From assembly GCF_019457635.1 (NCBI RefSeq), contig NZ_CP080412.1:1612001-1676000 (forward strand): 64,000 bases of DNA. The letters run 5' to 3'. The notes under the pieces are model-generated. The model was not told where the DNA came from, made no database searches, and worked only from the letters and a program-made list of their open reading frames with translations. Positions 35,088 to 44,831 of the stretch are shown in pieces (positions within the stretch are counted from its first letter, which is position 1; every line of letters starts with the position of its first letter). Position numbers and translations under genes: made by a program. The DNA comes from Shewanella mangrovisoli (GTDB taxonomy: Bacteria; Pseudomonadota; Gammaproteobacteria; Enterobacterales; Shewanellaceae).

Positions 35088-36497
35088 ATGACAACTAAGA
35101 CGCGTTTTGCCCCCAGCCCAACAGGCTTTTTGCACGTGGGCGGTGCCCGTACTGCTCTTTATTCTTGGTTACAAGCCCGTGCCAATAATGGTGAGTTTGT
35201 TTTACGTATCGAAGATACGGATATTGAACGTTCTACTCAGGCGGCCTGTGATGCCATTTTAGAGGGCATGAACTGGTTAGGTCTGACGTGGGATGAGGGC
35301 CCGTACTATCAAACTAAGCGTTTTGATCGTTATAACGAAATCATCGCGCAGATGTTAGAGCAGGGCACAGCTTATAAATGTTATTGCTCGCGTGAACGTA
35401 TCGATGCTTTAAGAGAAGCACAAGCGGCAAATGGCGAAGCCCAAAAATACGATGGTTGCTGCCGTGACTTGCCGGCGCGTGACACTGACGAGCCTTTTGT
35501 TGTGCGTTTCAAAAACCCCATCGGCGGTTCAGTGGTGTTTGATGACCATGTTCGTGGTCGTATCGAATTCTCAAACGATGCATTAGATGATCTGATCATT
35601 GCCCGTACCGATGGCGTTCCGACTTATAACTTCTGTGTGGTTGTCGACGATTGGGATATGGGGATCACTTGTGTGGTTCGTGGTGAAGACCATATCAACA
35701 ACACCCCACGTCAAATCAACATCCTTAAAGCATTAGGCGCACCTATTCCTGAATATGCCCACGTGTCGATGATTTTAGGTGATGATGGAGCCAAGTTATC
35801 TAAGCGCCATGGTGCGGTAAGCGTAATGCAATACCGTGATGATGGTTATCTGCCTGAAGCACTGCTTAACTACTTAGTTCGCTTAGGTTGGTCACATGGC
35901 GATCAAGAAGTGTTCTCTTTAGAAGAAATGAAGCAGCTCTTTAAGTTAGACGACATCAACAAAGCGCCTTCTGCCTTTAATACCGAGAAACTGGTTTGGT
36001 TAAACCAACACTATATTAAGACGCTCGATCCTGAATATGTGGCGTCGCACTTACAATGGCATATGGACGATCAAAAGATCGATACCTCAAATGGCCCTGC
36101 GTTATCTGCGGTAGTGACGGCTCTGGCTGAACGCGCTAAGACCTTAAAAGAGTTAGCCGCTTCTAGCCGCTACTTCTATGAGGACTTCGCAGAGTTCGAT
36201 GCCGAGCAAGCGAAAAAGCACTTACGTGGTGTCGCGCTTGAGCCATTGCAATTAGTGCAACAAAAACTGGCAGCATTAACTGAGTGGACTGTTGAAGCTA
36301 TCCACCAAGCGATTGAAGCCACCGCGACCGAATTAGAAGTCGGTATGGGTAAAGTAGGTATGCCTTTACGTGTCGCTGTGACAGGTGCTGGGCAGTCTCC
36401 TGGCTTAGATATCACCTTATTCTTAATAGGAAAGGCGCGTTCTGAGCAAAGAATATCCAAAGCGATTGAATTTGTAGCAGATAGAATAAATTCCTAA
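35088..36497 (+). CDS. gltX: Glutamyl-tRNA synthetase
   Basis: A 469-residue class I synthetase that charges tRNA-Glu for protein and tetrapyrrole synthesis. It has the HIGH-type motif in '[22 protein letters not shown]' (residues 7-28) and the KMSKS-type motif 'KLSKRHGA' near residue 240. A zinc-binding segment '[28 protein letters not shown]' lies near residue 98. Length equals that of E. coli GltX (471). It lies between tRNA-Val genes on one side and tRNA-Ala/tRNA-Glu genes on the other; the promoter of the latter starts 11 bases after its stop codon. Confidence 0.98.
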   Translation: MTTKTRFAPSPTGFLHVGGARTALYSWLQARANNGEFVLRIEDTDIERSTQAACDAILEGMNWLGLTWDEGPYYQTKRFDRYNEIIAQMLEQGTAYKCYCSRERIDALREAQAANGEAQKYDGCCRDLPARDTDEPFVVRFKNPIGGSVVFDDHVRGRIEFSNDALDDLIIARTDGVPTYNFCVVVDDWDMGITCVVRGEDHINNTPRQINILKALGAPIPEYAHVSMILGDDGAKLSKRHGAVSVMQYRDDGYLPEALLNYLVRLGWSHGDQEVFSLEEMKQLFKLDDINKAPSAFNTEKLVWLNQHYIKTLDPEYVASHLQWHMDDQKIDTSNGPALSAVVTALAERAKTLKELAASSRYFYEDFAEFDAEQAKKHLRGVALEPLQLVQQKLAALTEWTVEAIHQAIEATATELEVGMGKVGMPLRVAVTGAGQSPGLDITLFLIGKARSEQRISKAIEFVADRINS

Positions 36498-36507
36498 AAA
36501 ACGAGTT

Positions 36508-36536
36508 GACACATTTAGGTGCGCTGCATAGAATGC
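36508..36536 (+). promoter_or_regulatory. Strong sigma-70 promoter of the tRNA-Ala/Glu array
   Basis: TTGACA (36508-36513), 17-base spacer, TAGAAT (36531-36536), then the GC-rich discriminator GCGCCCC, 66 bases before the first tRNA. The pattern is that of growth-rate and stringently controlled stable RNA promoters. Confidence 0.9.
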
Positions 36537-36601
36537 GCCCCGTAGTTGAGACACAGACGAGCGAATGCTTGTAGTGCACTTAAATACAGCTTGATAAGTT
36601 T

Positions 36602-36677
<76 letters not shown>

Positions 36678-36744
36678 AACTTACCGCCGATATTAAGCGG
36701 GATAAGCGTTAGTAATAATGCGAGTCAAATTAATATGTCCTTGT

Positions 36745-36820
36745 GTCCCCTTCGTCTAGAGGCCTAGGACACCGCCCTTTCACGGCGGTAACAGGGGTTC
36801 GAATCCCCTAGGGGATACCA
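36745..36820 (+). tRNA. tRNA-Glu (anticodon UUC), copy 1
   Basis: Cloverleaf with acceptor GTCCCCT/AGGGGAT, anticodon loop CTTTCAC (UUC), T loop TTCGAAT and encoded CCA. The first acceptor pair is G1-U72 and the discriminator is A73. All seven Glu copies share this sequence. Confidence 0.97.
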
Positions 36821-36926
36821 CTATGTTTATCACATAGGGTTCCTAGCAAATGACTAACGAGTCGTTTGGTAAGAACAAATCCAGTTTCTGCGATATATAC
36901 TGAATATCAGTATGTCGAAAGAATTT

Positions 36927-37002
<76 letters not shown>

Positions 37003-37066
37003 AATTCGCCGTATTAAGCGAGAGCACTGTTAGTCATTAATAGTTTTCAAATTAATATGTCCTTGT

Positions 37067-37142
37067 GTCCCCTTCGTCTAGAGGCCTAGGACACCGCCCT
37101 TTCACGGCGGTAACAGGGGTTCGAATCCCCTAGGGGATACCA
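37067..37142 (+). tRNA. tRNA-Glu (anticodon UUC), copy 2
   Basis: Identical to Glu copy 1. It starts the run of 176-base repeat units (tRNA plus 100-base spacer). Confidence 0.97.
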
Positions 37143-37242
37143 CTCTATCCCTTAAAGATAGGGTGCTATCACAAATGACTAACGAGTGATTTGTGAGATA
37201 ACTAGCAAGACCTCAGTGATGAGGCTAAACATCAGTCCTTGT

Positions 37243-37318
37243 GTCCCCTTCGTCTAGAGGCCTAGGACACCGCCCTTTCACGGCGGTAACAGGGGTTCGA
37301 ATCCCCTAGGGGATACCA
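37243..37318 (+). tRNA. tRNA-Glu (anticodon UUC), copy 3
   Basis: Identical tRNA; starts exactly 176 bases after copy 2. Confidence 0.97.
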
Positions 37319-37418
37319 CTCTATCCCTTAAAGATAGGGTGCTATCACAAATGACTAACGAGTGATTTGTGAGATAACTAGCAAGACCTCAGTGATGAGG
37401 CTAAACATCAGTCCTTGT

Positions 37419-37494
37419 GTCCCCTTCGTCTAGAGGCCTAGGACACCGCCCTTTCACGGCGGTAACAGGGGTTCGAATCCCCTAGGGGATACCA
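37419..37494 (+). tRNA. tRNA-Glu (anticodon UUC), copy 4
   Basis: Identical tRNA; starts 176 bases after copy 3. The spacer after it is shortened to 78 bases by loss of the first hairpin region. Confidence 0.97.
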
Positions 37495-37572
37495 CTTTCA
37501 TCCCAAATGACTAACGAGTTGTTTGAGATAAATAGCAAAACCTCAGTTATGAGGAAAAACATAAGTCCTTGT

Positions 37573-37648
37573 GTCCCCTTCGTCTAGAGGCCTAGGACAC
37601 CGCCCTTTCACGGCGGTAACAGGGGTTCGAATCCCCTAGGGGATACCA
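37573..37648 (+). tRNA. tRNA-Glu (anticodon UUC), copy 5
   Basis: Identical tRNA; starts 154 bases after copy 4. Confidence 0.97.
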
Positions 37649-37748
37649 CTCTATCCCTTAAAGATAGGGTGCTATCACAAATGACTAACGAGTGATTTGT
37701 GAGATAACTAGTAAGACCTCAGTGATGAGACTAAACATCAGTCCTTGT

Positions 37749-37824
37749 GTCCCCTTCGTCTAGAGGCCTAGGACACCGCCCTTTCACGGCGGTAACAGGG
37801 GTTCGAATCCCCTAGGGGATACCA
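37749..37824 (+). tRNA. tRNA-Glu (anticodon UUC), copy 6
   Basis: Identical tRNA; starts 176 bases after copy 5. Confidence 0.97.
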
Positions 37825-37924
37825 CTCTATCCCTTAAAGATAGGGTGCTATCACAAATGACTAACGAGTGATTTGTGAGATAACTAGTAAGACCTCAGTG
37901 ATGAGACTAAACATCAGTCCTTGT

Positions 37925-38000
37925 GTCCCCTTCGTCTAGAGGCCTAGGACACCGCCCTTTCACGGCGGTAACAGGGGTTCGAATCCCCTAGGGGATACCA
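37925..38000 (+). tRNA. tRNA-Glu (anticodon UUC), copy 7
   Basis: Identical tRNA; starts 176 bases after copy 6. It is the last gene, followed by a different 3' flank and a terminator. Confidence 0.97.
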
Positions 38001-38042
38001 CCTCAACTAAGATTAATCGCTAATGTTAGTTGAGAACAATAA

Positions 38043-38065
38043 GCCACCGTTAGGTGGTTTTTTTG
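38043..38065 (+). terminator. Terminator of the tRNA-Ala/Glu array
   Basis: Stem GCCACC/GGTGGT with loop GTTA followed by T7 and GTA, 43 bases after the last tRNA. Confidence 0.88.
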
Positions 38066-38085
38066 TATCTAAAATTCGTTATCCT

Positions 38086-38151
38086 GCCATAAGCCATAAG
38101 CCATAAGCCATAAGCCATAAGCCATAAGCCATAAGCCATAAGCCATAAGCC
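38086..38151. repeat. Heptanucleotide microsatellite (GCCATAA), nine copies
   Basis: Nine perfect head-to-tail copies of GCCATAA (38086-38148) plus a partial GCC. It is intergenic, 20 bases after the tRNA terminator. The unit is not a multiple of three, so it does not encode a constant peptide repeat. A slippage-prone tract is likely. Confidence 0.95.
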
Positions 38152-38395
38152 TATTCTATTGAGACCGTATCAGTTTATTTGTCTTGGGGGGAGTAGGGGA
38201 GTTGGTACTTTTGCTGTATTTACCTCTTATCAAATCGCAGTACCTATATAAGAGCAAACGGCGTGTCATCTCAGTAGAGCACCATACTTGAAGGAATTGG
38301 TTTGCGGATATTGTTGAGGATAAGTGCTGGCAACAAACTTTTTGTGCCTGTATCAGCCCAGCTAATAAAGCAAACAATAAGACCAATAATAAAGC

Positions 38396-38428
38396 CAAAT
38401 AAAAAGGCGACTCTAGGTCGCCTTTTAC
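38396..38428 (-). terminator. Intrinsic terminator of the ABC transporter gene
   Basis: On the minus strand, a 10-bp stem AAAAGGCGAC/GTCGCCTTTT with loop CTAGA ends in TTTTTATTTGG. It lies ~65 bases after the ABC transporter stop. The region 38152-38395 beyond it holds nothing else I can support. Confidence 0.9.
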
Positions 38429-38490
38429 ATCCAAACTCAATGATTTTTCAAATCAAAATGCACGGTAGTGCGCTTAAGGAATGCTTCAAT

Positions 38491-40320
38491 CTACTCAACC
38501 CCGAGGAAGCCACCAGTTTGATGCGCCCAAAGCTGGGCATAGATACCGCCTGCGGCAATTAACTCTTGATGGGTGCCTTGCTCGACAATACGACCTTGAT
38601 CGAGCACGATTAATCTGTCCATCGCCGCGATAGTGGACAATCTATGGGCAATCGCGATCACAGTCTTTCCTTGCATCAATTCGTACAAGCTTTCCTGAAT
38701 CGCAGCTTCCACTTCGGAGTCCAAGGCAGAAGTCGCCTCATCGAGCAGTAAAATCGGCGCATTTTTCAATAGTACCCGAGCAATCGCGATACGCTGTCTC
38801 TGTCCGCCGGAGAGCTTAACCCCACGTTCACCCACTTGTGCATCTAAGCCATGGTTGCCATTAGGATCGGTCAGTTCATTAATAAAGTCATGGGCCTGAG
38901 CCTGTTTTATTGCATGCTCGAGCTGGGTTTCGCTTGCATCAGGATTACCGTAAAGAATATTCTCCCGAATAGTGCGATGCAGTAGAGACGTATCTTGGGT
39001 CACCATCCCAATCTGTGAGCGCAGTGAGTCCTGCTTGACCGCTTTAATATCTTGGCCATCGATACAAATTTGGCCTTTCTCAACATCGTAAAAACGCATC
39101 AATAGGTTCACTAGGGTGGACTTACCCGCGCCCGAGCGGCCAACGAGTCCGACTTTTTCGCCCGCTTTGATATTGAGGTTCAGATCTTCGATAACACCGG
39201 TTTCTTCGCCGTAATGGAAGCTCACCTGATTAAAATCGATACGTCCTTGCTCAACCACTAAAGTGTTGGCATTGGGCGAATCTTGGATCAGTGTTGTTTT
39301 GGAAAGGGTGTTCATCCCATCGGTCACAGTGCCGATATTTTCAAATAACGAACTGATTTCCCACATGATCCATTGCGACATACCATTGAGACGCAGCGCT
39401 AAACTCACGGCAATTGCAATCGCTCCAACAGAGATGGCATTGTCACTCCAGAGCAGGATAGACACAGCGGCAATGCTGAAGGCGAGCATATAGTTAATCA
39501 CCTGCACACTGACACTGATCCCCGTAACGAGGCGCATCTGGCGGTACACAGTGTCGAGGAAACTGCGCATACTTGCCTTGGCATACTCGGCTTCTTTATC
39601 CGTATGGGCGAAGAGTTTCACCGTGGTGATATTGGTGTAACTGTCGACAATGCGTCCTGTCATTGTCGAGCGCGCATCGGCTTGTTCAGTCGAAACCGTT
39701 TTCAGCCTAGGCACAAAATACCACTGTAAACCGATATAGAGCGCTAGCCAGATCAGCATGGGGATCACCAGACGCACATCGGCACTGGCCACCATCACCA
39801 GCATGGAGGTGAAATATACTAAAATGTATACCAGCACATCGAGCAGTTTCATGACGGTTTCGCGTACCGCAAGGGAAGTTTGCATCACTTTAGTGGCAAT
39901 ACGGCCAGCAAAATCATTTTGATAGAAGGACACGCTTTGCTTGAGCAGATAGCGGTGCGCAAGCCAACGAATCGACATGGGATAATTACCCAGCAAGGTT
40001 TGATGCATGATCAGCGCATGGAATAGCACTAATAATGGCATCACCACTAGGACCATCAGCCCCATTAATAACAGCGTTGAGCCCTCATCTTGAAAGAGCG
40101 TCTCAGGGCTTTTTTTCACTAACCAATCGACTAATTGCCCCATAAAGCCAAAGAGCGAGACTTCGAGCATGGCGATTAATGCCGTCAGCACTGACATTAA
40201 GATAAGCGGTAATTCATAGCCCTTAGTGTAATGGCGGCAGAACGCATACACCCCCGTGGGCGGCTTGGTTGGTTCGCCATCGGGCAGGGCTTCAACCCAA
40301 GATTCAAATCGTTTAAACAT
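38491..40320 (-). CDS. ABC transporter, fused permease and ATPase (exporter type)
   Basis: A 609-residue half-transporter. The N-terminal ~330 residues hold six transmembrane segments of the type I exporter fold. The C-terminal ATPase has Walker A G-R-S-G-A-G-K-S-T, Q-loop 'MVTQDTSLLHRTIRENI', signature V-K-L-S-G-G-Q, Walker B 'ILLLDEATSALD' and the H-loop 'IAHRLSTI'. It works as a dimer in the inner membrane. Substrate is not predictable: it resembles multidrug or lipid-type exporters. It is divergent from the alkylation-repair gene and monocistronic. Confidence 0.92.
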   Translation of the reverse strand: MFKRFESWVEALPDGEPTKPPTGVYAFCRHYTKGYELPLILMSVLTALIAMLEVSLFGFMGQLVDWLVKKSPETLFQDEGSTLLLMGLMVLVVMPLLVLFHALIMHQTLLGNYPMSIRWLAHRYLLKQSVSFYQNDFAGRIATKVMQTSLAVRETVMKLLDVLVYILVYFTSMLVMVASADVRLVIPMLIWLALYIGLQWYFVPRLKTVSTEQADARSTMTGRIVDSYTNITTVKLFAHTDKEAEYAKASMRSFLDTVYRQMRLVTGISVSVQVINYMLAFSIAAVSILLWSDNAISVGAIAIAVSLALRLNGMSQWIMWEISSLFENIGTVTDGMNTLSKTTLIQDSPNANTLVVEQGRIDFNQVSFHYGEETGVIEDLNLNIKAGEKVGLVGRSGAGKSTLVNLLMRFYDVEKGQICIDGQDIKAVKQDSLRSQIGMVTQDTSLLHRTIRENILYGNPDASETQLEHAIKQAQAHDFINELTDPNGNHGLDAQVGERGVKLSGGQRQRIAIARVLLKNAPILLLDEATSALDSEVEAAIQESLYELMQGKTVIAIAHRLSTIAAMDRLIVLDQGRIVEQGTHQELIAAGGIYAQLWAHQTGGFLGVE

Positions 40321-40501
40321 GAATTGACTCTATTTAATTGAGAAAAGTGGATGGGGAAAACGTCGAGGTGTCTAGCATATAGGATCTTGCACTTTAAAAG
40401 CACGCGATGATCCAGTTCCGTTTTCCGCGAGTGTGCTAGCATAGGGTGACGTACAGTAACCGACAAGTACAAAATTGTGAATAAGAGTGTCGGATAGCCA
40501 A

Positions 40502-42130
40502 ATGAAGCAGACAAGCGTGAGCCAAAATTCAGCCCCAAAACCGCCATTCGAGCCGGCATCAAGCGACGCGCAGGATTGCCAAATATCCGCCGGGATTTGC
40601 CGTGAAGCGCGCATGAGCCGCGATCCACGTTTTGACGGTAAGTTCTTTGTGGGTGTGTTAAGTACGGGGATTTATTGCCGAACAGTATGCCCAGCAGTAG
40701 CGCCGAAGGAAGAAAATGTTCGTTATTTTGACTCGGCCATTAAAGCTGCGCAGGCGGGGCTGAGGCCTTGTCTGCGTTGCCGCCCAGACAGTGCCCCAGG
40801 CTCTAATCCGTGGAAAGGTACTAACACAACCTTAGACAGAGCGATAGGTTTGATTGAAGCTGGCGCCTTATCTGGCGAGCACGGATTAACGGTCGAGGCC
40901 TTGGCGGACAAACTGGGGATCAGCAGCCGTTATTTAAATAAGTTATTTACTGCAGGATTTGGCACTTCACCTAAACAATTTGCCCTCTATCGTCAGTTAT
41001 TGTTCGCAAAGCAGTTGTTGCATCAGACGCAGTTGCCCATCACTCAGGTCGCCCTTGCCGCAGGCTTTAACAGTATTCGCCGTTTTAACGAGGCGTTTCA
41101 GCAGGCGCTGCAATTAACGCCCACACAATTACGAAAATCCAGCCAGAAATCGACTATTAAAGTAGACGATGGGGAGTGTGCCGAACTCGCTTGTTCGCAG
41201 GAGATGCCAGCACACAGCTTGAGTCTGTATCAGTATTATCGACCGCCGCTCGATTGGTCGGCGCAATTAGCCTTTTATCGCCTGCGCGCCGTCGAAGGCA
41301 TGGAATGGTTTAGTGAGAGTGTAGCCCCTCACTCCCATGAGGCGATTGACCCAAATATGCCACTTGAGTATTGCCGTACCCTGCAAATTGAGGATATTCG
41401 CGCTGTGGTGCATATCGTCCATGAGGCACCTTTGCATCGCTTTAAAATCACGCTGACGTTAACGCCAGACTCGCCCTTATCGGGCCTACAAAAGCTCATC
41501 ACCCAAGTGCGGCGCATTTTAGATCTCGATGCCGATATGCAGCAGATTGAACACAACCTTCAGCATTTGACCGATCTTAAACTCAGTAGCAAATCCGGGC
41601 TTAGGATCCCCGGCGCAGGCGCGGTGTTTGAGGCGGGTTGTCGAGCCGTCTTAGGTCAGCAGGTGAGCGTAGTGCAGGCGACTAAATTACTGAATATATT
41701 GGTCGAAGCCTATGGCGAGCGCTTTAGTTTAAACGGGCGGGAATATCGCCTGTTCCCCACACCGCAGGCGATTCGTGAAGCGAGTCTCGATGAGCTTAAA
41801 ATGCCCGGTGCGCGCAAGCTGGCGCTTAATGCGCTTGCAGCCTTTATCTGTGAGCAGCCTGAAGCTCCAGTCGATGAGTGGATTGGGGTAAAAGGTATAG
41901 GTCCTTGGACCATTGCCTACGCCAAATTGCGTGGACTTGGCGATCCGAATATCTTCTTGCACACAGATTTAATCGTTAAAAAACAATTGTTAGCCAGTGT
42001 TGCCGAGCAAAGAGGCTTGGATATTGAAGCGGTAAAACAGCTGGATTATACGGCGCTTGCACAGCGGGTGGGTGCGGATATCGCCCCTTGGGGGAGTTAT
42101 TTGACCTTCCAGCTGTGGTCCAATGCATAA
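40502..42130 (+). CDS. Ada-like regulator fused to AlkA 3-methyladenine DNA glycosylase
   Basis: About 542 residues, three functions in one chain. Residues ~35-100 are an Ada zinc domain with Cys59, Cys63, Cys90 and Cys93 in the same spacing as Ada Cys38/42/69/72, so it can take a methyl group from DNA phosphotriesters. Residues ~105-200 are an AraC-type DNA-binding domain ('TVEALADKLGISSRYLNKLF'). The rest is AlkA: an N-terminal AlkA domain and the helix-hairpin-helix 'VKGIGPWTIAYAKLRGLG' with catalytic Asp in 'FLHTD'. It should sense alkylation, activate transcription and excise damaged bases. A GTG at 40487 is an alternative start. ogt follows 130 bases later. Confidence 0.93.
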   Translation: MKQTSVSQNSAPKPPFEPASSDAQDCQISAGICREARMSRDPRFDGKFFVGVLSTGIYCRTVCPAVAPKEENVRYFDSAIKAAQAGLRPCLRCRPDSAPGSNPWKGTNTTLDRAIGLIEAGALSGEHGLTVEALADKLGISSRYLNKLFTAGFGTSPKQFALYRQLLFAKQLLHQTQLPITQVALAAGFNSIRRFNEAFQQALQLTPTQLRKSSQKSTIKVDDGECAELACSQEMPAHSLSLYQYYRPPLDWSAQLAFYRLRAVEGMEWFSESVAPHSHEAIDPNMPLEYCRTLQIEDIRAVVHIVHEAPLHRFKITLTLTPDSPLSGLQKLITQVRRILDLDADMQQIEHNLQHLTDLKLSSKSGLRIPGAGAVFEAGCRAVLGQQVSVVQATKLLNILVEAYGERFSLNGREYRLFPTPQAIREASLDELKMPGARKLALNALAAFICEQPEAPVDEWIGVKGIGPWTIAYAKLRGLGDPNIFLHTDLIVKKQLLASVAEQRGLDIEAVKQLDYTALAQRVGADIAPWGSYLTFQLWSNA

Positions 42131-42259
42131 GGCATTTCAGGCCATTCGTTATTGTTCCAGTGACTAGGATCCAGTGACGAGGCTCCATATGAGAGTGACT
42201 ATTAACTATTTGAAACACAGTACGAAAACACTGTACTAAAGCCGTTTACGAGACCCATT

Positions 42260-42826
42260 ATGAGCCCGAATTTCTCCCAATTGATTAGCGCGCCAACGGC
42301 CAAAGATTATCAGCCCTGCGCTGTCGATAGCTTAAGTACCCCTGTCGGCGAACTACAACTCAATGCCAATGCCTACGGATTGAGCCATTTAACTGTCGTT
42401 GGCTCGAGCCGAACGGAGATCCCACTAAAGGTTGCAACTGATGACGAACTTGCGCGGGCCAAAAGCCATATTGAGCAGGCAAAGGCCCAGCTTCAAGATT
42501 ATTTTCGCGGTGAGCGAACCGAGTTCCACTTAAGTTTAGCGCCTAAGGGCACCGAGTTTCAGCAGCAGGTGTGGCAGGCGCTGGTGCAGGTCGGTTATGG
42601 GCAGAGTTGCAGTTATGGCGATATCGCCCAGCGTATCGACAGGCCCAAAGCCGTTAGGGCGGTCGGTGCCGCTAATGGCGCCAATCCCATCGCTATTATT
42701 GTGCCCTGTCACCGTATCATTGGTAAAAATGGCCAATTAACCGGTTATGCTTATGGACTCACGATGAAACAACAGCTGTTAATGCTGGAATCGACAAGCA
42801 AGGGAGCGCATTTTACGTTAGAATAG
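42260..42826 (+). CDS. ogt: Methylated-DNA-protein-cysteine methyltransferase
   Basis: A 188-residue O6-alkylguanine repair protein. The acceptor is Cys150 in I-V-P-C-H-R-I-I-G. The helix-turn-helix 'SYGDIAQRIDRPKAVRAVGAANGANP' with the Arg finger precedes it, and 'GYAYGLTMKQQLLMLE' follows. It transfers the alkyl group from guanine to itself and is used once. It lies in the same direction as the Ada/AlkA fusion and completes the adaptive-response gene set; the 129-base gap leaves room for its own promoter. Confidence 0.95.
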   Translation: MSPNFSQLISAPTAKDYQPCAVDSLSTPVGELQLNANAYGLSHLTVVGSSRTEIPLKVATDDELARAKSHIEQAKAQLQDYFRGERTEFHLSLAPKGTEFQQQVWQALVQVGYGQSCSYGDIAQRIDRPKAVRAVGAANGANPIAIIVPCHRIIGKNGQLTGYAYGLTMKQQLLMLESTSKGAHFTLE

Positions 42827-42863
42827 CGGTCATATTTGTTATTGATGAGCCATGTAATTTTTT

Positions 42864-44147
42864 ATGACCCAAGCTTCTTCCTCCGTTGCCAGCTTTGCCG
42901 AACTTGGCATTATTGCGCCCCTGTGTAATCGACTCTCTGAGCTGAGCTATGTGACGCCTACGCCCATACAAGCGGCCACTATTCCGGCCGTGCTCAGTGG
43001 GCGGGACGTATTAGCGGGGGCGAATACGGGCTCTGGCAAAACCGCCGCCTTTGCCGTGCCGTTATTACAGCGCCTGTTTGAGGCAAAAACCACGGAAAAA
43101 TCGGCAGGCCAAGTGCGTTGTTTGGTACTCGTGCCAACCCGCGAATTGGCGCAGCAAGTTGCCGATAGCTTTTTATCCTATGCCTCTCACTTCAATGGCC
43201 AACTTAAGATAGTTGCGGCGTTTGGCGGCGTGTCAGCCAATCTGCAAATGCAAAGTTTACGCGCGGGGGCCGATGTGCTGGTGGCAACACCAGGCCGTTT
43301 ATTGGATTTATTAGCCAGCAATGCGCTTAAGCTCAATCGCGTCTCGGCCTTAGTGCTGGATGAAGCGGATCGCATGTTAAGCCTTGGGTTTACCGATGAA
43401 CTTAATCAAGTGCTTGAGGCGCTGCCCGCCAAGAAACAAACCTTATTGTATTCGGCGACATTCCCTGAAGAAGTGCGTGCACTCACGGCTACCTTGTTAC
43501 ATCAACCGCTTGAATATCATCTACAAAGTGAGCAAGAAAGCACCATTGAACAGCGCGTTATCACAGTCAACCGTGAACAAAAAACCGCGCTGTTGGCACA
43601 CTTGATTAAACAGCATCAGTGGTCGCAGGCGCTTATTTTTGTTAGTGCTAAAAACACCTGTAATCACCTCGCACAGAAGCTGTCTAAACGTGGGATCAAT
43701 GCCGAAGTCTTCCATGGCGATAAGGCGCAAGGCGCGCGAACTCGGGTACTCGATGGCTTTAAAAGTGGCGAAATCAGTGTGTTGATTGCGACCGATATCG
43801 CAGCCCGCGGTATTGATATTGATAAACTCCCTGTGGTGATTAACTTCGATTTGCCAAGAAGTCCGGCCGATTATATGCACCGTATTGGCCGTAGCGGCCG
43901 CGCGGGAGAAGCGGGTTTGGCGGTGACCTTGATTTCCCATGAGGAATATCATCACTTCGGCGTGATTGAAAAGAAAAACAAAATCAAACTTGTACGTGAA
44001 CAAATCCCAGGATTTGAAGCGAATGCCGAGATGCCACTCGAAGTGTTAGCGCAGGAAAAACCGCAGGCTAAACCCGAAGGTACTGGCAAGAAAAAGCGTA
44101 AACAGTTACCCGCGGCGAACCTTGAATTTTGGGGTAAAAAATCTTAA
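42864..44147 (+). CDS. DEAD-box ATP-dependent RNA helicase (RhlE-like)
   Basis: A 427-residue helicase. It has the Q motif 'TPTPIQAATIPAVLSGRD', Walker A A-N-T-G-S-G-K-T (53-60), D-E-A-D at 166-169, 'SAT', and the C-terminal domain motifs 'DIAARGIDIDKLP' and 'HRIGRSGRAGE'. The basic C-terminal tail 'KKKRKQLPAANLEFWGKK' may bind RNA. It would remodel RNA in ribosome assembly or decay. It starts 37 bases after ogt and is followed 65 bases later by the phosphatase; a common transcript is possible. Confidence 0.93.
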   Translation: MTQASSSVASFAELGIIAPLCNRLSELSYVTPTPIQAATIPAVLSGRDVLAGANTGSGKTAAFAVPLLQRLFEAKTTEKSAGQVRCLVLVPTRELAQQVADSFLSYASHFNGQLKIVAAFGGVSANLQMQSLRAGADVLVATPGRLLDLLASNALKLNRVSALVLDEADRMLSLGFTDELNQVLEALPAKKQTLLYSATFPEEVRALTATLLHQPLEYHLQSEQESTIEQRVITVNREQKTALLAHLIKQHQWSQALIFVSAKNTCNHLAQKLSKRGINAEVFHGDKAQGARTRVLDGFKSGEISVLIATDIAARGIDIDKLPVVINFDLPRSPADYMHRIGRSGRAGEAGLAVTLISHEEYHHFGVIEKKNKIKLVREQIPGFEANAEMPLEVLAQEKPQAKPEGTGKKKRKQLPAANLEFWGKKS

Positions 44148-44212
44148 TTCCTCGGGCGTGAGTTATGCTTAGTGCATCTCATGTCCCTTCGCATCTGGTT
44201 TGTGGGAGCAGT

Positions 44213-44683
44213 ATGCAGCATCTATTTTGGTTAGTTGAAGGCAAGATAGCGGGTCGAAGTGGCCCCAATAAGGATCCTTGGGATTTAGCCGAGCTTAAGG
44301 ACTCTGGGATCCGTGCCGTGTTATCCGTGAATGGCGGAGAGGGCTGTGAGCCGGGCAGTTTTAAGCACCACGGACTGCGTTATGAATGCATTCCTTTCTC
44401 CCGCAATGTTCCGCCGCAGGAAGGGGATGTTGCTATATGTGTTGCCCAGTTACCGCGTGCGCTGGCGTTTATTCAGCAGTGTGAAGCCGATAACTTGCCC
44501 GTGTTAATCCATTGCCGCTCGGGTAAAGATCGTACAGGGCTTATTATGGCCTATTACTTGATGGTCAATGGCGCCGCGCCTTTGCATGCCGTTAGTCAAG
44601 TGCGCAGCATTCGCGATATTGCGTTTACTGCCGAAGGTTGGGACCAGTTTGCCTTCGATGTGCTCTATGCGTTACAGGAATAA
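44213..44683 (+). CDS. Dual-specificity/tyrosine phosphatase family protein
   Basis: A 156-residue phosphatase with the P-loop H-C101-R-S-G-K-D-R107-T-G, the C-x5-R signature of cysteine-based phosphatases. The preceding fold 'GIRAVLSVNGGEGC' resembles atypical dual-specificity enzymes. No signal peptide. A frame from 44165 is open, but GGGAG lies just before the ATG at 44213, which also removes an unlikely N-terminal extension. Substrate could be phosphotyrosine, RNA or phosphoinositide; it cannot be decided here. Confidence 0.85.
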   Translation: MQHLFWLVEGKIAGRSGPNKDPWDLAELKDSGIRAVLSVNGGEGCEPGSFKHHGLRYECIPFSRNVPPQEGDVAICVAQLPRALAFIQQCEADNLPVLIHCRSGKDRTGLIMAYYLMVNGAAPLHAVSQVRSIRDIAFTAEGWDQFAFDVLYALQE

Positions 44684-44831
44684 CCATCTGAATTCATAAA
44701 ATAAGGAATACCATTTAGTGACGATATTCGGGATATCATCGCGCAATTGTGGCGCCGTTTTCGCCAACACAATCGCTCAGCATCTTGCCAAGGAGATAGG
44801 GCAAAAACGCAAGAGTTATCCCGTCAAACAA

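Larger units (their letters stand above)
37067..38000 (+). repeat. Tandem array of tRNA-Glu/spacer units
   Basis: Six tRNA-Glu genes with near-identical spacers; unit lengths are 176, 176, 154, 176 and 176 bases. Each full spacer can fold into three hairpins: CTATCCCTT/AGATAGGG, TCACAAAT/ATTTGTGA around GACTAACGAGTG, and CCTCAGTGATGAGG. The shared CAAATGACTAACGAGT core also occurs after Glu copy 1 (36847) and in the short spacer (37504). Confidence 0.9.

Noticed and set aside
38156..38440. 94-residue frame with a hydrophobic N-terminal segment
   Set aside because: Its start lies inside the terminator hairpin of the ABC transporter, it has no ribosome-binding site, and its composition is not protein-like beyond the first 30 residues.
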